Assembly: GCA_049971355.1 (NCBI GenBank)
Contig: JBMFLE010000010.1
Span: 1 to 18,367 of the forward strand
DNA length: 18,367 nt
Origin: JBMFLE01 sp049971355
GTDB taxonomy: Bacteria > Patescibacteriota > Patescibacteriia > UBA2591 > UBA4787
Direction of reading: 5' to 3'
A program made the position numbers and the translations under genes. Positions within the stretch are counted from its first letter, which is position 1, and the number at the start of each line of letters is the position of its first letter. Of this stretch, positions 5,291-12,464 are shown piece after piece. The notes beneath the pieces are model-generated. The model was not told the DNA's origin, ran no database searches, and worked only from the letters and a program-made list of their open reading frames with translations.

Positions 5291-5334
5291 GGAAATATCA
5301 CGATCGTGATATTCCCAGGAAATATCACGATCGT
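5291..5334. promoter_or_regulatory. Palindromic operator-like site with a repeated half
   Basis: The core AATATCACGATCGTGATATT is a perfect 20-bp palindrome, centred at 5303/5304; with one mismatch it extends to 26 bp (5291-5316). The left half plus centre, GGAAATATCACGATCGT (5291-5307), recurs exactly at 5318-5334, 27 bases on, which is near 2.5 helical turns. This spacing and symmetry suit a dimeric DNA-binding protein, but no regulated gene is adjacent. Confidence 0.4.
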
Positions 5335-5398
5335 ATAAAATAAAGGAATGAATTGGGCCCCTTTCGAGGGACATTCAAAGATATCTAAAATAATTTTG

Positions 5399-5455
5399 CC
5401 ACAGCCCATTGAAAATGGGCTGTGGTTGAATTTTGCCGCCCAACGAAGTTGGGCG
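5399..5455. repeat. Two adjacent perfect hairpins with GAA loops
   Basis: CCACAGCCCATT-GAA-AATGGGCTGTGG (5399-5425) has a 12-bp perfect stem. CGCCCAAC-GAA-GTTGGGCG (5437-5455) has an 8-bp perfect stem and the same GAA triloop. Its right arm can alternatively pair as GGGCGA-GCC-TCGCCC (5451-5465). The second hairpin could be a REP-like element; the first could act as a terminator in either direction, but the T tracts are poor. Confidence 0.55.
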
Positions 5456-5477
5456 AGCCTCGCCCCTTTGGGACGGG

Positions 5478-5568
5478 AATTTCGAATGAATTAATTTTGA
5501 ATTTTTAATTGTACTTTTGAATTTTGAATTTTGAATTTCGAATGAATTTCGAATGAATTAATTTTGAA
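5478..5568. repeat. 24-bp direct repeat in low-complexity sequence
   Basis: Two identical 24-base copies at 5478-5501 and 5545-5568 (beginning AATTTCGAATGAATT) are embedded in shorter TTTTGAATT and TTTCGAATG units. This looks like slippage or duplication-driven AT-rich sequence rather than a coding region. Confidence 0.6.
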
Positions 5569-5646
5569 ACAAATTCGAATTTAGAAATTAAAAAATTGAT
5601 TCGAAATTCAAAATTGGAAATTAAGAAATTGAAAATCAGGGTTTAA

Positions 5647-5684
5647 AAATTACACAAGTTGTGTCTCATTTTTGGGTTATGTCC
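5647..5684 (-). mobile_element. Degenerate IS-end-like sequence, copy A
   Basis: Read on the minus strand, this matches the sequence at 16866-16905: ACCC(C)AAAAATGRGACAC, then TTGTGTAATTT. It differs by a few substitutions and short gaps. The same core, in a more divergent form, begins the insertion sequence at the right edge of the window. No transposase remains next to it. Confidence 0.45.
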
Positions 5685-5709
5685 ATTTAATCAAAAATTT
5701 AGTCAAGAC

Positions 5710-5743
5710 ACTATTTACTTATTCGGGCGAATAAGTAAATAGT
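5710..5743. repeat. 15-bp perfect AT-rich hairpin with a GGGC loop
   Basis: CTATTTACTTATTC (5711-5724) pairs perfectly with GAATAAGTAAATAG (5729-5742), plus an A-T closing pair, around the loop GGGC. There is no T tract. It may be a terminator remnant or a mobile-element end. Confidence 0.6.
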
Positions 5744-5973
5744 TAAAATAAAAACAAATAAAAATCTAAATAAAATAAACCCCAATTAACTGACCATTAT
5801 TTATTAATAGGGAAAAATATTGAGAAAATTGAGAATGACCTCCATTTTTCAACAGAAAATTGGGAAAGTAATAATTTTGGAAGACTGTCCCCTATCTTTT
5901 AAATTTTTTCTAACTCGGAATTTGAATCAATCAAATTACGGTAAATAAAAAAATAACTGTCTCATTTTTTATC

Positions 5974-6047
5974 TGGTGCCCCTGCTGGGAATCGAACCCA
6001 GATCAATAGCTTAAAAGGCTACTGCTCTACCACTGAGCTACAGGGGC
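5974..6047 (-). tRNA. tRNA-Lys (anticodon TTT), CCA encoded
   Basis: Cloverleaf on the minus strand: acceptor GCCCCTG/CAGGGGC, D stem GCTC/GAGC, anticodon stem GTAGC/GCTAT with loop CTTTTAA giving TTT, T stem CTGGG/CCCAG with TTCGATT, discriminator A, encoded CCA at 5976-5974. It begins 3 bases after the stop codon of the Clp-like gene, so it is probably cut from that operon transcript. Confidence 0.95.
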
Positions 6048-6050
6048 AGA

Positions 6051-8768
6051 TTATAACTCTCTACCTTTTTCAACTCTAATTATTCCACCTTTTTCTAAAA
6101 TTGCTATATCGCGACGGCCAATTTTACCGGTTAATAAATAATTTGCCAAAGCATTATTGACTCTTTCTTGAATCACTCGACGCAAAGGTCGGGCGCCAAA
6201 AATTGGGTCAAAACCAGCCTCAGCTAACTCTTCAATTGCCTCATCGGTTGCTATCAAAGTAATTCCCTTGGCCATCAATTGTTTGCTTAATTTGTTCAAT
6301 AATAACTTAGCAATTTCTTTAATCTCCTTTTTACCTAATGGTTTAAAAACAATCACTCCGTCAAAACGGTTCAAAAATTCCGGCCGAAAATATGGTTTTA
6401 GTTTTTCCCTAATTAAAATCTCTTGAATTCTCAAAACTGTCGTACCTTTCATAATTTCTTCTTGAATAAAATCGGTTCCGGCATTTGATGTCCCAATTAA
6501 AATTACATTGGTAAAATCAATTGTTCGACCCAAGTTGTCAGTCAACCTTCCATCATCCATTATTTGCAAAAAGACATTTAAAATATCTGGGTGGGCTTTT
6601 TCAATCTCATCAAGGAGAAGAAGGGTGAATGGATTTTGTCGTATCTGTTCTGTTAATTGACCCCCTTCTTCACTACTTGGTGAGCCAATCAAACGATAAA
6701 TACTCTCGGCAGTTTGATATTCGCTCATATCCAATCTAACCATTTTATTTTCATCGCCAAAATAAACTTCAGCCACAGTTTTTGCCAATTCTGTTTTGCC
6801 AACACCGGTCGGACCCAAGAAAAGTAAATTAACAATTGGCCGCTTAACATCACGCAATTCTGTTCTGGCTCGACGCAAAGCCGAAGCAACCATATTCACT
6901 GCCTCATCTTGGTCAATAATTCTTTGATGAATTTCTTCTTCGAGTCTCAATAATTTTTCGCTTTCTGCCTCGGTAATTTTTGTCACTGGAATACTAGTTT
7001 TCTCCGCCACAATTGCCGCCACATCTTCGGCCTGAACAACTGTCTGGCGACCACGTTTATTTTTGACATAAATAGCCACCTCTTTTAATAAGTTTATAGC
7101 TTTATCTGGTAAAAATCTCTCAGAAATATAACGCGTAGATAAATCAACTGCTTTAGCTAAGGCGCCATAAGAAAAATAAATCTGCTCTCGACCCTCAATT
7201 AAAGCTACATTCGCTTCCAAAATTTGAATTGTTTCGTTTTTACCCGGCTCCTCAATTTCTACTTTTTGTAAAACTTCACCTAAAGATTTATTTTCAATAT
7301 ATTTGCGATATTCAATCGGCGTTGTCGTGGCTAAAACTATAAATAAATGTTTTTTTAAGACATCGGCTAAAACTTCTGAAATATCCAACTCTCCTTCAGT
7401 AGTCTTGACGCCAATCATATTGTGAATATTTGGGATAAAAAGAACAACATTGCCGGCCCGAACAATTTCACTGATAATAATTTGAAATCTCTGCTCAACT
7501 TCACCTGGCTGGGAAGCACCAGCCACTAAACTAGCCAAAGAAAGGCTAACTAATCTCTTATCTTGGAGAAGAAGGGGCACTTCTTCGGTTACCATTCGTT
7601 GGGCTAAACCATTAATAATCGTAGTTTTACCAACACCGGGATTACCAACTAAAACAACTCCGCGTTGGCCGCCCTCAATAACCCTAAATATTTCATCAAT
7701 TTCTTTTTCCCTATCCATACAGGGGGCCAAATATCCGGCTCGAGCAACTTGGGTTAAATCTTGACTATAAGCATCAAGATAAGGCGTAGCGATGGCAGTC
7801 ATTGCTCGATTCATTGCTCCCTTCGGCTTAAACTGGGCCAGGCCAAAAAAGCGTTGTCTCTCGCGTCTTAATTCTTCATAAACATCAATCCAGATACAAA
7901 CATTTTTAATTTCGTCAATCCCGACTTCTAAATCATACAAAATTTCTTTTATCGGGCCTTCATTGGCAACTAAAATTTGTAAAATTTCTAAAGCGCCAAG
8001 TTCCCTTTTTTTCTTTTCGCTTGCCAAGTCATAGGCTTGAAGAACAATTTCTTTTACTTGACGCGATATTTGCGGCTCAATTATTTCCGCTTTTGACAAA
8101 GAGGCTAAAACTTTGGCGATTTTCTCGCTTAATTTTTTCCAGTCTAAACCTAAACGATTTATTGCTAAACTTATATTAGAACTGGATAAACCAGCGGCAA
8201 AAATATGAATCGGCAAAATTTCTTGATGACCCAATTTTTTTGCTAAAAGCCAGGCCTCTAAAAATATTTTTTCTACTTCTTGAGAGAAGGCTTCAGCAGC
8301 ATTAATTTTAATTTTACGACTTAAACGGTGAATTTCCGGCCAGGCCATCGGCAATGTAGTTGTTACTCGAATTGTTTTTGGCCAAACTTTCTCTTTTTCT
8401 TCGGCTATTTGTTCAAAACGATAAAACAGATAACAATCCGTTAAAATAGAAAACCAAAAAATTAACATCAAAAAATGTTTTTCAGAACTCCAGAAGCTCC
8501 AATATTTGTCCAATTGAGAAAGATTAAATTGAACTCTAATTAAAGCGCTTAAACCAATTAAACCAAAAATAAATAAAATTAAGTGAATCAATATTTGGAT
8601 TATAGTTTTAATCTTGTCTAAAAAAATTTGACTTTTTTTGAATTTTTTTTCAAAATACAAAAGATAACCGCCGCTCCAGCTATATAAGCCTCGGCCCTGA
8701 CATTCTGGACAAATTTTTTCTCCCACTCGGCCTTCGCCCTGACAAGTGGGACAAGAAATGAAATCCAT
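6051..8768 (-). CDS. Membrane-anchored ClpC-like AAA+ protein with degenerate first ATPase ring
   Basis: 905 residues. In order: a CPTC...CPEC zinc ribbon (C6, C9, C20, C23); two hydrophobic segments (about 54-78 and 98-116); a Clp N-domain-like repeat region (about 155-300); AAA domain 1 (about 345-590); AAA domain 2 (about 605-890). Domain 1 keeps Walker A GNPGVGKT (375-382), but Walker B reads FIPNIHN (444-450) instead of FIDEIH, the tyrosine pore loop is QPG (420-422) instead of YRG, and the RRF arginine fingers are missing near 495-501. Domain 2 has intact Walker A (652-659), DEIEKAHP (720-727), sensor 1 N762, arginine finger R801 and sensor 2 GARPLRR (858-864), but lacks the GYVG pore loop between GSP and EEGGQL (695-705). 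No ClpP-docking IGF/LGF loop is seen. It is probably a membrane-tethered ATPase using ring 2 for something other than classical threading. Confidence 0.9.
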   Translation of the reverse strand: MDFISCPTCQGEGRVGEKICPECQGRGLYSWSGGYLLYFEKKFKKSQIFLDKIKTIIQILIHLILFIFGLIGLSALIRVQFNLSQLDKYWSFWSSEKHFLMLIFWFSILTDCYLFYRFEQIAEEKEKVWPKTIRVTTTLPMAWPEIHRLSRKIKINAAEAFSQEVEKIFLEAWLLAKKLGHQEILPIHIFAAGLSSSNISLAINRLGLDWKKLSEKIAKVLASLSKAEIIEPQISRQVKEIVLQAYDLASEKKKRELGALEILQILVANEGPIKEILYDLEVGIDEIKNVCIWIDVYEELRRERQRFFGLAQFKPKGAMNRAMTAIATPYLDAYSQDLTQVARAGYLAPCMDREKEIDEIFRVIEGGQRGVVLVGNPGVGKTTIINGLAQRMVTEEVPLLLQDKRLVSLSLASLVAGASQPGEVEQRFQIIISEIVRAGNVVLFIPNIHNMIGVKTTEGELDISEVLADVLKKHLFIVLATTTPIEYRKYIENKSLGEVLQKVEIEEPGKNETIQILEANVALIEGREQIYFSYGALAKAVDLSTRYISERFLPDKAINLLKEVAIYVKNKRGRQTVVQAEDVAAIVAEKTSIPVTKITEAESEKLLRLEEEIHQRIIDQDEAVNMVASALRRARTELRDVKRPIVNLLFLGPTGVGKTELAKTVAEVYFGDENKMVRLDMSEYQTAESIYRLIGSPSSEEGGQLTEQIRQNPFTLLLLDEIEKAHPDILNVFLQIMDDGRLTDNLGRTIDFTNVILIGTSNAGTDFIQEEIMKGTTVLRIQEILIREKLKPYFRPEFLNRFDGVIVFKPLGKKEIKEIAKLLLNKLSKQLMAKGITLIATDEAIEELAEAGFDPIFGARPLRRVIQERVNNALANYLLTGKIGRRDIAILEKGGIIRVEKGREL

Positions 8769-8774
8769 AATCTC

Positions 8775-9086
8775 TCAAATAAGTTTAATTATTTGCCAAA
8801 CAGCTACGATCGGCAAAATAATCCAAATTATCAATAAAGCAAACATTAAAATACCACCTATTAAAAAAATGATTAAATAAATAATTAATTGAATCAGGCG
8901 CATAAAAAAACTAATAATCCTACCTTTCCAATCATACTGACCAAACATTGGTTTAAAAAGGTATTTGATTAAAATTCCTAGAGCCAGGTATTGACTTAAA
9001 CCTTTCAAATTATTAACAAAACCTTTGGCTCTTTTTTTAAGCCCGGTTGTATACCACCAAATTGGAAAATAAAGAATATCTAACAT
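8775..9086 (-). CDS. Small membrane protein, operon partner of the Clp-like ATPase
   Basis: 103 residues of no named family. The sequence has a weakly hydrophobic N-terminus (LDILYFPIWWYTTGL), a central polar segment LFKPMFGQYDWKGR (about 44-57) that looks functionally conserved, then a long hydrophobic C-terminal half (about 61-102) able to make two membrane helices. It has no signal peptide. Its stop codon lies 6 bases before the ATPase start and its start lies 7 bases after the preceding gene, so translation is probably coupled. The most likely role is to form or stabilise a membrane complex with the ATPase, which also has two membrane segments; this is inference from position only. Confidence 0.75.
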   Translation of the reverse strand: MLDILYFPIWWYTTGLKKRAKGFVNNLKGLSQYLALGILIKYLFKPMFGQYDWKGRIISFFMRLIQLIIYLIIFLIGGILMFALLIIWIILPIVAVWQIIKLI

Positions 9087-9093
9087 AGCAAAA

Positions 9094-10518
9094 TTAATAT
9101 ATTTTTAACACCAAGGGGGCGCCTTCAATCTTAAACTGCTCGCCAGTCAATGGATATTTACCACTCACTTTTGGTTTAAAAATTATTTCCTGAGATTCTA
9201 TATTTTGAGGAGCAGTAGATAATCTCAAAACAAAGCGAATTTCTCCCGATTCACCTAATGAAACTTTATCTAAATTAAAAATTTGCGAAGGGTTCCAGAT
9301 GATTGTTCTACTTTTTTCACTTGACTCAATTAACCAGTTACTTCCTTCTTTCTCTTCTTGTTCAGAAAACCACTGCCACTTTGAATTTGTTAAATTTTGC
9401 CAATCAATGAATTGCCCGTTTAAAATTTCAATTTTAAAATTTAAATCCTCAATTTGATTACCAGTATTTTGATAAACTAAATGGAGAGGTAATTCCTCTG
9501 TCCAATGGAATTCTGTTTGTTTATTAGTTGAAGAAAGAGAAAAATTTAAGTCAGCTACTCTCAGAGCAATTTGTTCTGAAAGACTATCCTGAATAAAAAT
9601 TTGACCTTGATTATTAACCAAACCAGCTAAAATTTTAAATTTTAGAGGTGCTTCGAAAAATTGTGAAAAATAACCCTCAAAATAAAGCTGTTTTTCCGCC
9701 AATGGCTCAAGCATTTTTACTCGCCAAATAGCCTCCGACCCCTCAATGTTAAAATTAACATTCTCATCTGATATTTCAGGCGGTATAATCACAAAACCAT
9801 TTGGCACTTCTAAAACTATTTTAAGATTGTTGACAGTTTGTTGGCTTAAATTTTTTAAATCAATCTGCCATTGTTTTATTAAACCGACAGGAATTTCCCT
9901 TTCAATCCCCAAATTAATTGAAAGAATCGGCTTAACAAATATATCAAATTTTAATTCTTTCTGAAAATGCGAACTAAAATCTTGAAATTCGAAATCAAGA
10001 ATTCCTTGAAAACTTTTTAAATCATTAATTGATTGGCTCGGCTCGAAAAAGTATCCGACTAAATTTATCATTTTACTCTCACCGCGTCTAATTTTGCCCA
10101 AAGACCAAGTGCAACCATTTAAAAGTGTCTCGCTACAAGGTTGATCAGATTCAGTTAAAACAAAACCGTTAGGGAAATTTATTCTCAGCTCAGCAGCCTT
10201 TAAGTCGGCGAACTCTCGATTAACTATGGTAATAGTATAGGCAATTGGCGCTAAACTTTCAACCTCGGTTTGACCAGAAAAATTAATTTCAATTAATCTC
10301 TCGCCCACCCCCTTCGGCGATTTGCCAAAAATTAAGATACTAGCTAAAATAGCGCCAGCGATCAATAAAATGATAAAGATTAATAAAATAACAAACTTGT
10401 GCCAAAATCCAGATCTTGGCGAAGAAGGTTGTCTGCGATAAATAATCCGTCCTCTCCCAAACGGCGAGCTTTGGTAAGAGGTCTTTTGAAAAAAAGATAA
10501 CATAAAGTAAATCAACAT
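9094..10518 (-). CDS. Single-pass membrane protein with extracellular beta-sandwich (DUF11-like) modules
   Basis: About 474 residues from the ATG at 10518. A basic, proline-rich cytoplasmic tail (GRGRIIYRRQPSSPRS) precedes one strong membrane helix (FVILLIFIILLIAGAILASILIF). The remaining 390 residues are exported and look like three beta-rich modules of about 110-130 residues. The first two carry an NFPNGFVL or EVPNGFVI motif typical of DUF11/CARDB-like Ig folds, and two cysteines (DQPCSETLLNGC) could form a disulfide. An upstream TTG at 10569 would overlap the previous gene by 23 bases and add 17 residues; a Met at 10503 is another option. The function is unknown: a surface scaffold or adhesin-like receptor is plausible. 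It is part of the Clp-like operon. Confidence 0.7.
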   Translation of the reverse strand: MLIYFMLSFFQKTSYQSSPFGRGRIIYRRQPSSPRSGFWHKFVILLIFIILLIAGAILASILIFGKSPKGVGERLIEINFSGQTEVESLAPIAYTITIVNREFADLKAAELRINFPNGFVLTESDQPCSETLLNGCTWSLGKIRRGESKMINLVGYFFEPSQSINDLKSFQGILDFEFQDFSSHFQKELKFDIFVKPILSINLGIEREIPVGLIKQWQIDLKNLSQQTVNNLKIVLEVPNGFVIIPPEISDENVNFNIEGSEAIWRVKMLEPLAEKQLYFEGYFSQFFEAPLKFKILAGLVNNQGQIFIQDSLSEQIALRVADLNFSLSSTNKQTEFHWTEELPLHLVYQNTGNQIEDLNFKIEILNGQFIDWQNLTNSKWQWFSEQEEKEGSNWLIESSEKSRTIIWNPSQIFNLDKVSLGESGEIRFVLRLSTAPQNIESQEIIFKPKVSGKYPLTGEQFKIEGAPLVLKIY

Positions 10519-10546
10519 CCCCTCGCCCCGCTTCCTTCTACTGAAA

Positions 10547-11017
10547 CTATCTATTTCCCGTCGATTCAATGGTCTGAACTACCCTGGAATTTGGTTTCAA
10601 TGTCTCGACAAAAAGAATATGATCACGATTAATTCTCATTTCATTTGTTGGTCCATGAATTTCCTCGCCCAATTTTATCAAGGTAAATTGCGGTTGCTGT
10701 TCTTTAGATTGTTCAGTTGTTAACTGCTGAACCTGTAAATAATAGATATTGTGCAAAACAAGAGTTTCTTTTGTTTCTTTAACTACCTTACCAAAAAAAA
10801 CCTGACCGTTAGTCAAAAAAACTGCTTTCCAGGTTTTACTACTACCACTTAACTCAAAAGTTTTTCCACTAAGAATCCAGAGTTTTAACCAAACGACAAT
10901 CAAGAGTAGAATAATAACAATCACCACAATTAAAACCAAAAGACCTTTCTTTGATTTCGGCCGAGATAATTGGGGCACTGCCTGGGGTTGTTCTAAAATT
11001 GGAGTTGTTTGTTCCAT
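10547..11017 (-). CDS. Membrane-anchored protein of unknown function
   Basis: 156 residues from the ATG at 11017; a GTG at 11023 is possible but has no better ribosome site. A short proline- and glutamine-rich N-terminus and the basic SRPKSKK precede one membrane helix (about 26-48, VLIVVIVIILLLIVVWLKLW). The outer part (about 55-150) begins WKAVFLTNGQVFFGKV and has LVLHNIYYLQVQQL, then FTLIKLGEEIHGPTNEM and INRDHILFVETL. This looks like a small beta-barrel fold, perhaps Sm- or SH3-like, and reads like a conserved CPR family of no known role. It is co-oriented with, and 28 bases before, the beta-sandwich protein. Confidence 0.72.
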   Translation of the reverse strand: MEQTTPILEQPQAVPQLSRPKSKKGLLVLIVVIVIILLLIVVWLKLWILSGKTFELSGSSKTWKAVFLTNGQVFFGKVVKETKETLVLHNIYYLQVQQLTTEQSKEQQPQFTLIKLGEEIHGPTNEMRINRDHILFVETLKPNSRVVQTIESTGNR

Positions 11018-11059
11018 AAACACTTTAAATTACAAATTAGAAATTCGGATTTAGGATTT

Positions 11060-12229
11060 TTATATTTCAGTTGCCTCCTTATAAACTTCTAAAGTTTTAG
11101 CCGCTGTTTTTTGCCAATCAAATTCTTTAGCTTTTTCTTTGCCAAGTTGACTTAACTTCTGCCATAAATCTTGCCGAGTTAGTAGATCAAACATTGCCTG
11201 ACTAATTTCCGCTACATTTAAAGGATCAACTAAAATCGCTCTTTCTTCTGCTATCTCAGGCAAAGAAGAAATATTGCTAGTAATTACCGGCACGCCATTA
11301 GCCATTGCCTCAATTACTGGCAAACCAAAGCCTTCATATAAAGTTGGAAAAACAAAAACTTTTGCCCCCTCAAAAAGCGGATCTAAATCATCGGCCTCAA
11401 TATAGCCCGGCAGAATAATATCTTCTTTATATTTAGAATGACTGATTTTTTCATCGATTTTTTTAAAATTGAAACCAGGGGCGCCGGCCAAAACTAACTG
11501 GATATTGGCTATTGGATGCTCGAGACTAGATATTTTATCACGCAGCCGCTCATAGGCTTCAATGATTCTAAAAATATTTTTCCTTGATTCAAGTGTGCCG
11601 AGGAATAACAGATAATCATTTTTTATGCCGAATTTCATTTTTATTTTTTCTATTGTGGCTGAGTCTGATTTTCTAAAAAATCTTTCATCCACGCCGTGGT
11701 AAATAACCCTAACTTTTTCACTTTCAACGCCAAAAATTTCTCCTAAATCTTTTTTGGTTGAATAAGAAACGGCAATAATTTTTTTAGCCATTTTAATTGC
11801 CTGAGGAATTGTGGATTTTAAAATAGTTCTTTGTTTTTTAGTATTATAAAGTTCGGGGAATTTATAAACCGTTAAATCATGGGCAGTAACAACAGTTGGC
11901 GCTCGATACGATTGAGGCAAATTTAATGTTGGCGAATGAAAAACATCAAGTCTATGGCGAGTTAAAAAAGCGCTAGCTAAAAAATGCCAATAGCCGCCAG
12001 GCAAAAATTTCGCATATTGAATAAAGGGAAAAAACCCAACTCTAACATTTTCTTGCTTAAATTTAGCCAATCGCCTATTTTGGACTGTTTTATCAAAAAA
12101 CAAAAAATAATCATTTTTTTTGTCAATTTTAAGCAGATGACGGATCAGTTGATAGGTATAATGACCGATCCCTGCCCCCTCTCCCTTTTCCGGATTCAAA
12201 ATTGTCCGAGCATCAATACCAATACGCAT
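11060..12229 (-). CDS. GT4-family glycosyltransferase
   Basis: 389 residues, a normal length for the GT-B fold. The N-terminal domain starts MRIGIDARTILNPEKGEGAG with a glycine-rich acceptor loop. The C-terminal donor-binding domain carries GTLESRKN (211-218, with the R and K that contact the donor phosphates), LPGYI, and the EGFGLPVIE motif (299-307) that is the EX7E signature of retaining GT4 enzymes. Such enzymes move a sugar from a nucleotide or lipid donor to a lipid- or polymer-linked acceptor, usually in surface glycan synthesis; the substrate cannot be inferred. No membrane segment. It is first in the minus-strand operon leading to the Clp-like ATPase, and its leader contains complementary segments able to form a pseudoknot. 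Confidence 0.93.
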   Translation of the reverse strand: MRIGIDARTILNPEKGEGAGIGHYTYQLIRHLLKIDKKNDYFLFFDKTVQNRRLAKFKQENVRVGFFPFIQYAKFLPGGYWHFLASAFLTRHRLDVFHSPTLNLPQSYRAPTVVTAHDLTVYKFPELYNTKKQRTILKSTIPQAIKMAKKIIAVSYSTKKDLGEIFGVESEKVRVIYHGVDERFFRKSDSATIEKIKMKFGIKNDYLLFLGTLESRKNIFRIIEAYERLRDKISSLEHPIANIQLVLAGAPGFNFKKIDEKISHSKYKEDIILPGYIEADDLDPLFEGAKVFVFPTLYEGFGLPVIEAMANGVPVITSNISSLPEIAEERAILVDPLNVAEISQAMFDLLTRQDLWQKLSQLGKEKAKEFDWQKTAAKTLEVYKEATEI

Positions 12230-12243
12230 AATATATAGATGAT

Positions 12244-12295
12244 ACGAATTTTGGCCGCCAGGGTGACTTCAATTTGTAAATAAAATTCGTCTGGC
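12244..12295 (-). promoter_or_regulatory. Candidate leader pseudoknot of the glycosyltransferase-Clp operon
   Basis: On the minus strand, GCCAG (12295-12291) pairs with CTGGC (12261-12257), and ACGAATTTT (12290-12282) pairs perfectly with AAAATTCGT (12252-12244). The pairs interleave, so they form either an H-type pseudoknot or two exclusive helices. The element begins at the predicted transcript start and ends 14 bases before the ATG at 12229. With no spacer between the first two strands, a complete pseudoknot would be strained. Confidence 0.4.
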
Positions 12296-12303
12296 TAGTA
12301 ATT

Positions 12304-12309
12304 ATTATA
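12304..12309 (-). promoter_or_regulatory. -10 box of the glycosyltransferase operon
   Basis: A perfect TATAAT on the minus strand, 75 bases upstream of the glycosyltransferase ATG. The only consensus -35, TTGACA (12338-12333), is 23 bases away, which is too far, so the -35 is either weak or supplied by an activator. Confidence 0.4.
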
Positions 12310-12371
12310 CCGAATCTAAAAATAAAACAAAGTGTCAAGTGTGGAAAACAATAAAAATATTGCTTAAACTC

Positions 12372-12400
12372 TTGAATTTATAAATTAGATTTGATAGAAT
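12372..12400 (+). promoter_or_regulatory. Promoter of the radical SAM-PBP operon
   Basis: TTGAAT (12372-12377), 17 bases, then TAGAAT (12395-12400), giving a leader of about 58 bases. An AAAGGA ribosome site lies 12 bases before the ATG at 12465, inside a small AAAGGATA/TATCTTT inverted repeat. Confidence 0.5.
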
Positions 12401-12464
12401 AATAGTGAATAATTCCTGTGGCCAGAATCCAGCCAATCCCAGTTTTAAAGGATAAATATCTTTT

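Larger units (their letters stand above)
5218..5973. other. Gene-free repeat and palindrome region
   Basis: A 756-base region between tRNA-Asp and tRNA-Lys, very AT-rich, with no credible protein frame. It contains a 26-bp near-perfect palindrome with a repeated half (5291-5334), two GAA-loop hairpins (5399-5455), a 24-bp direct repeat in GAATTTTGAA-type low-complexity sequence (5478-5568), an IS-end-like segment (5647-5684) and a 15-bp perfect AT-rich hairpin (5710-5743). The part from 5760 to 5960 shows nothing I can name. Confidence 0.7.

Noticed and set aside
5179..5409. Minus-strand frame of 76 codons ending RPDSNRRFPP
   Set aside because: Antisense reading of tRNA-Asp and of the palindrome region.
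5478..5640. CRISPR-like array
   Set aside because: Repeats are AT-rich slippage units without regular spacers or conserved length, and no cas gene is present.
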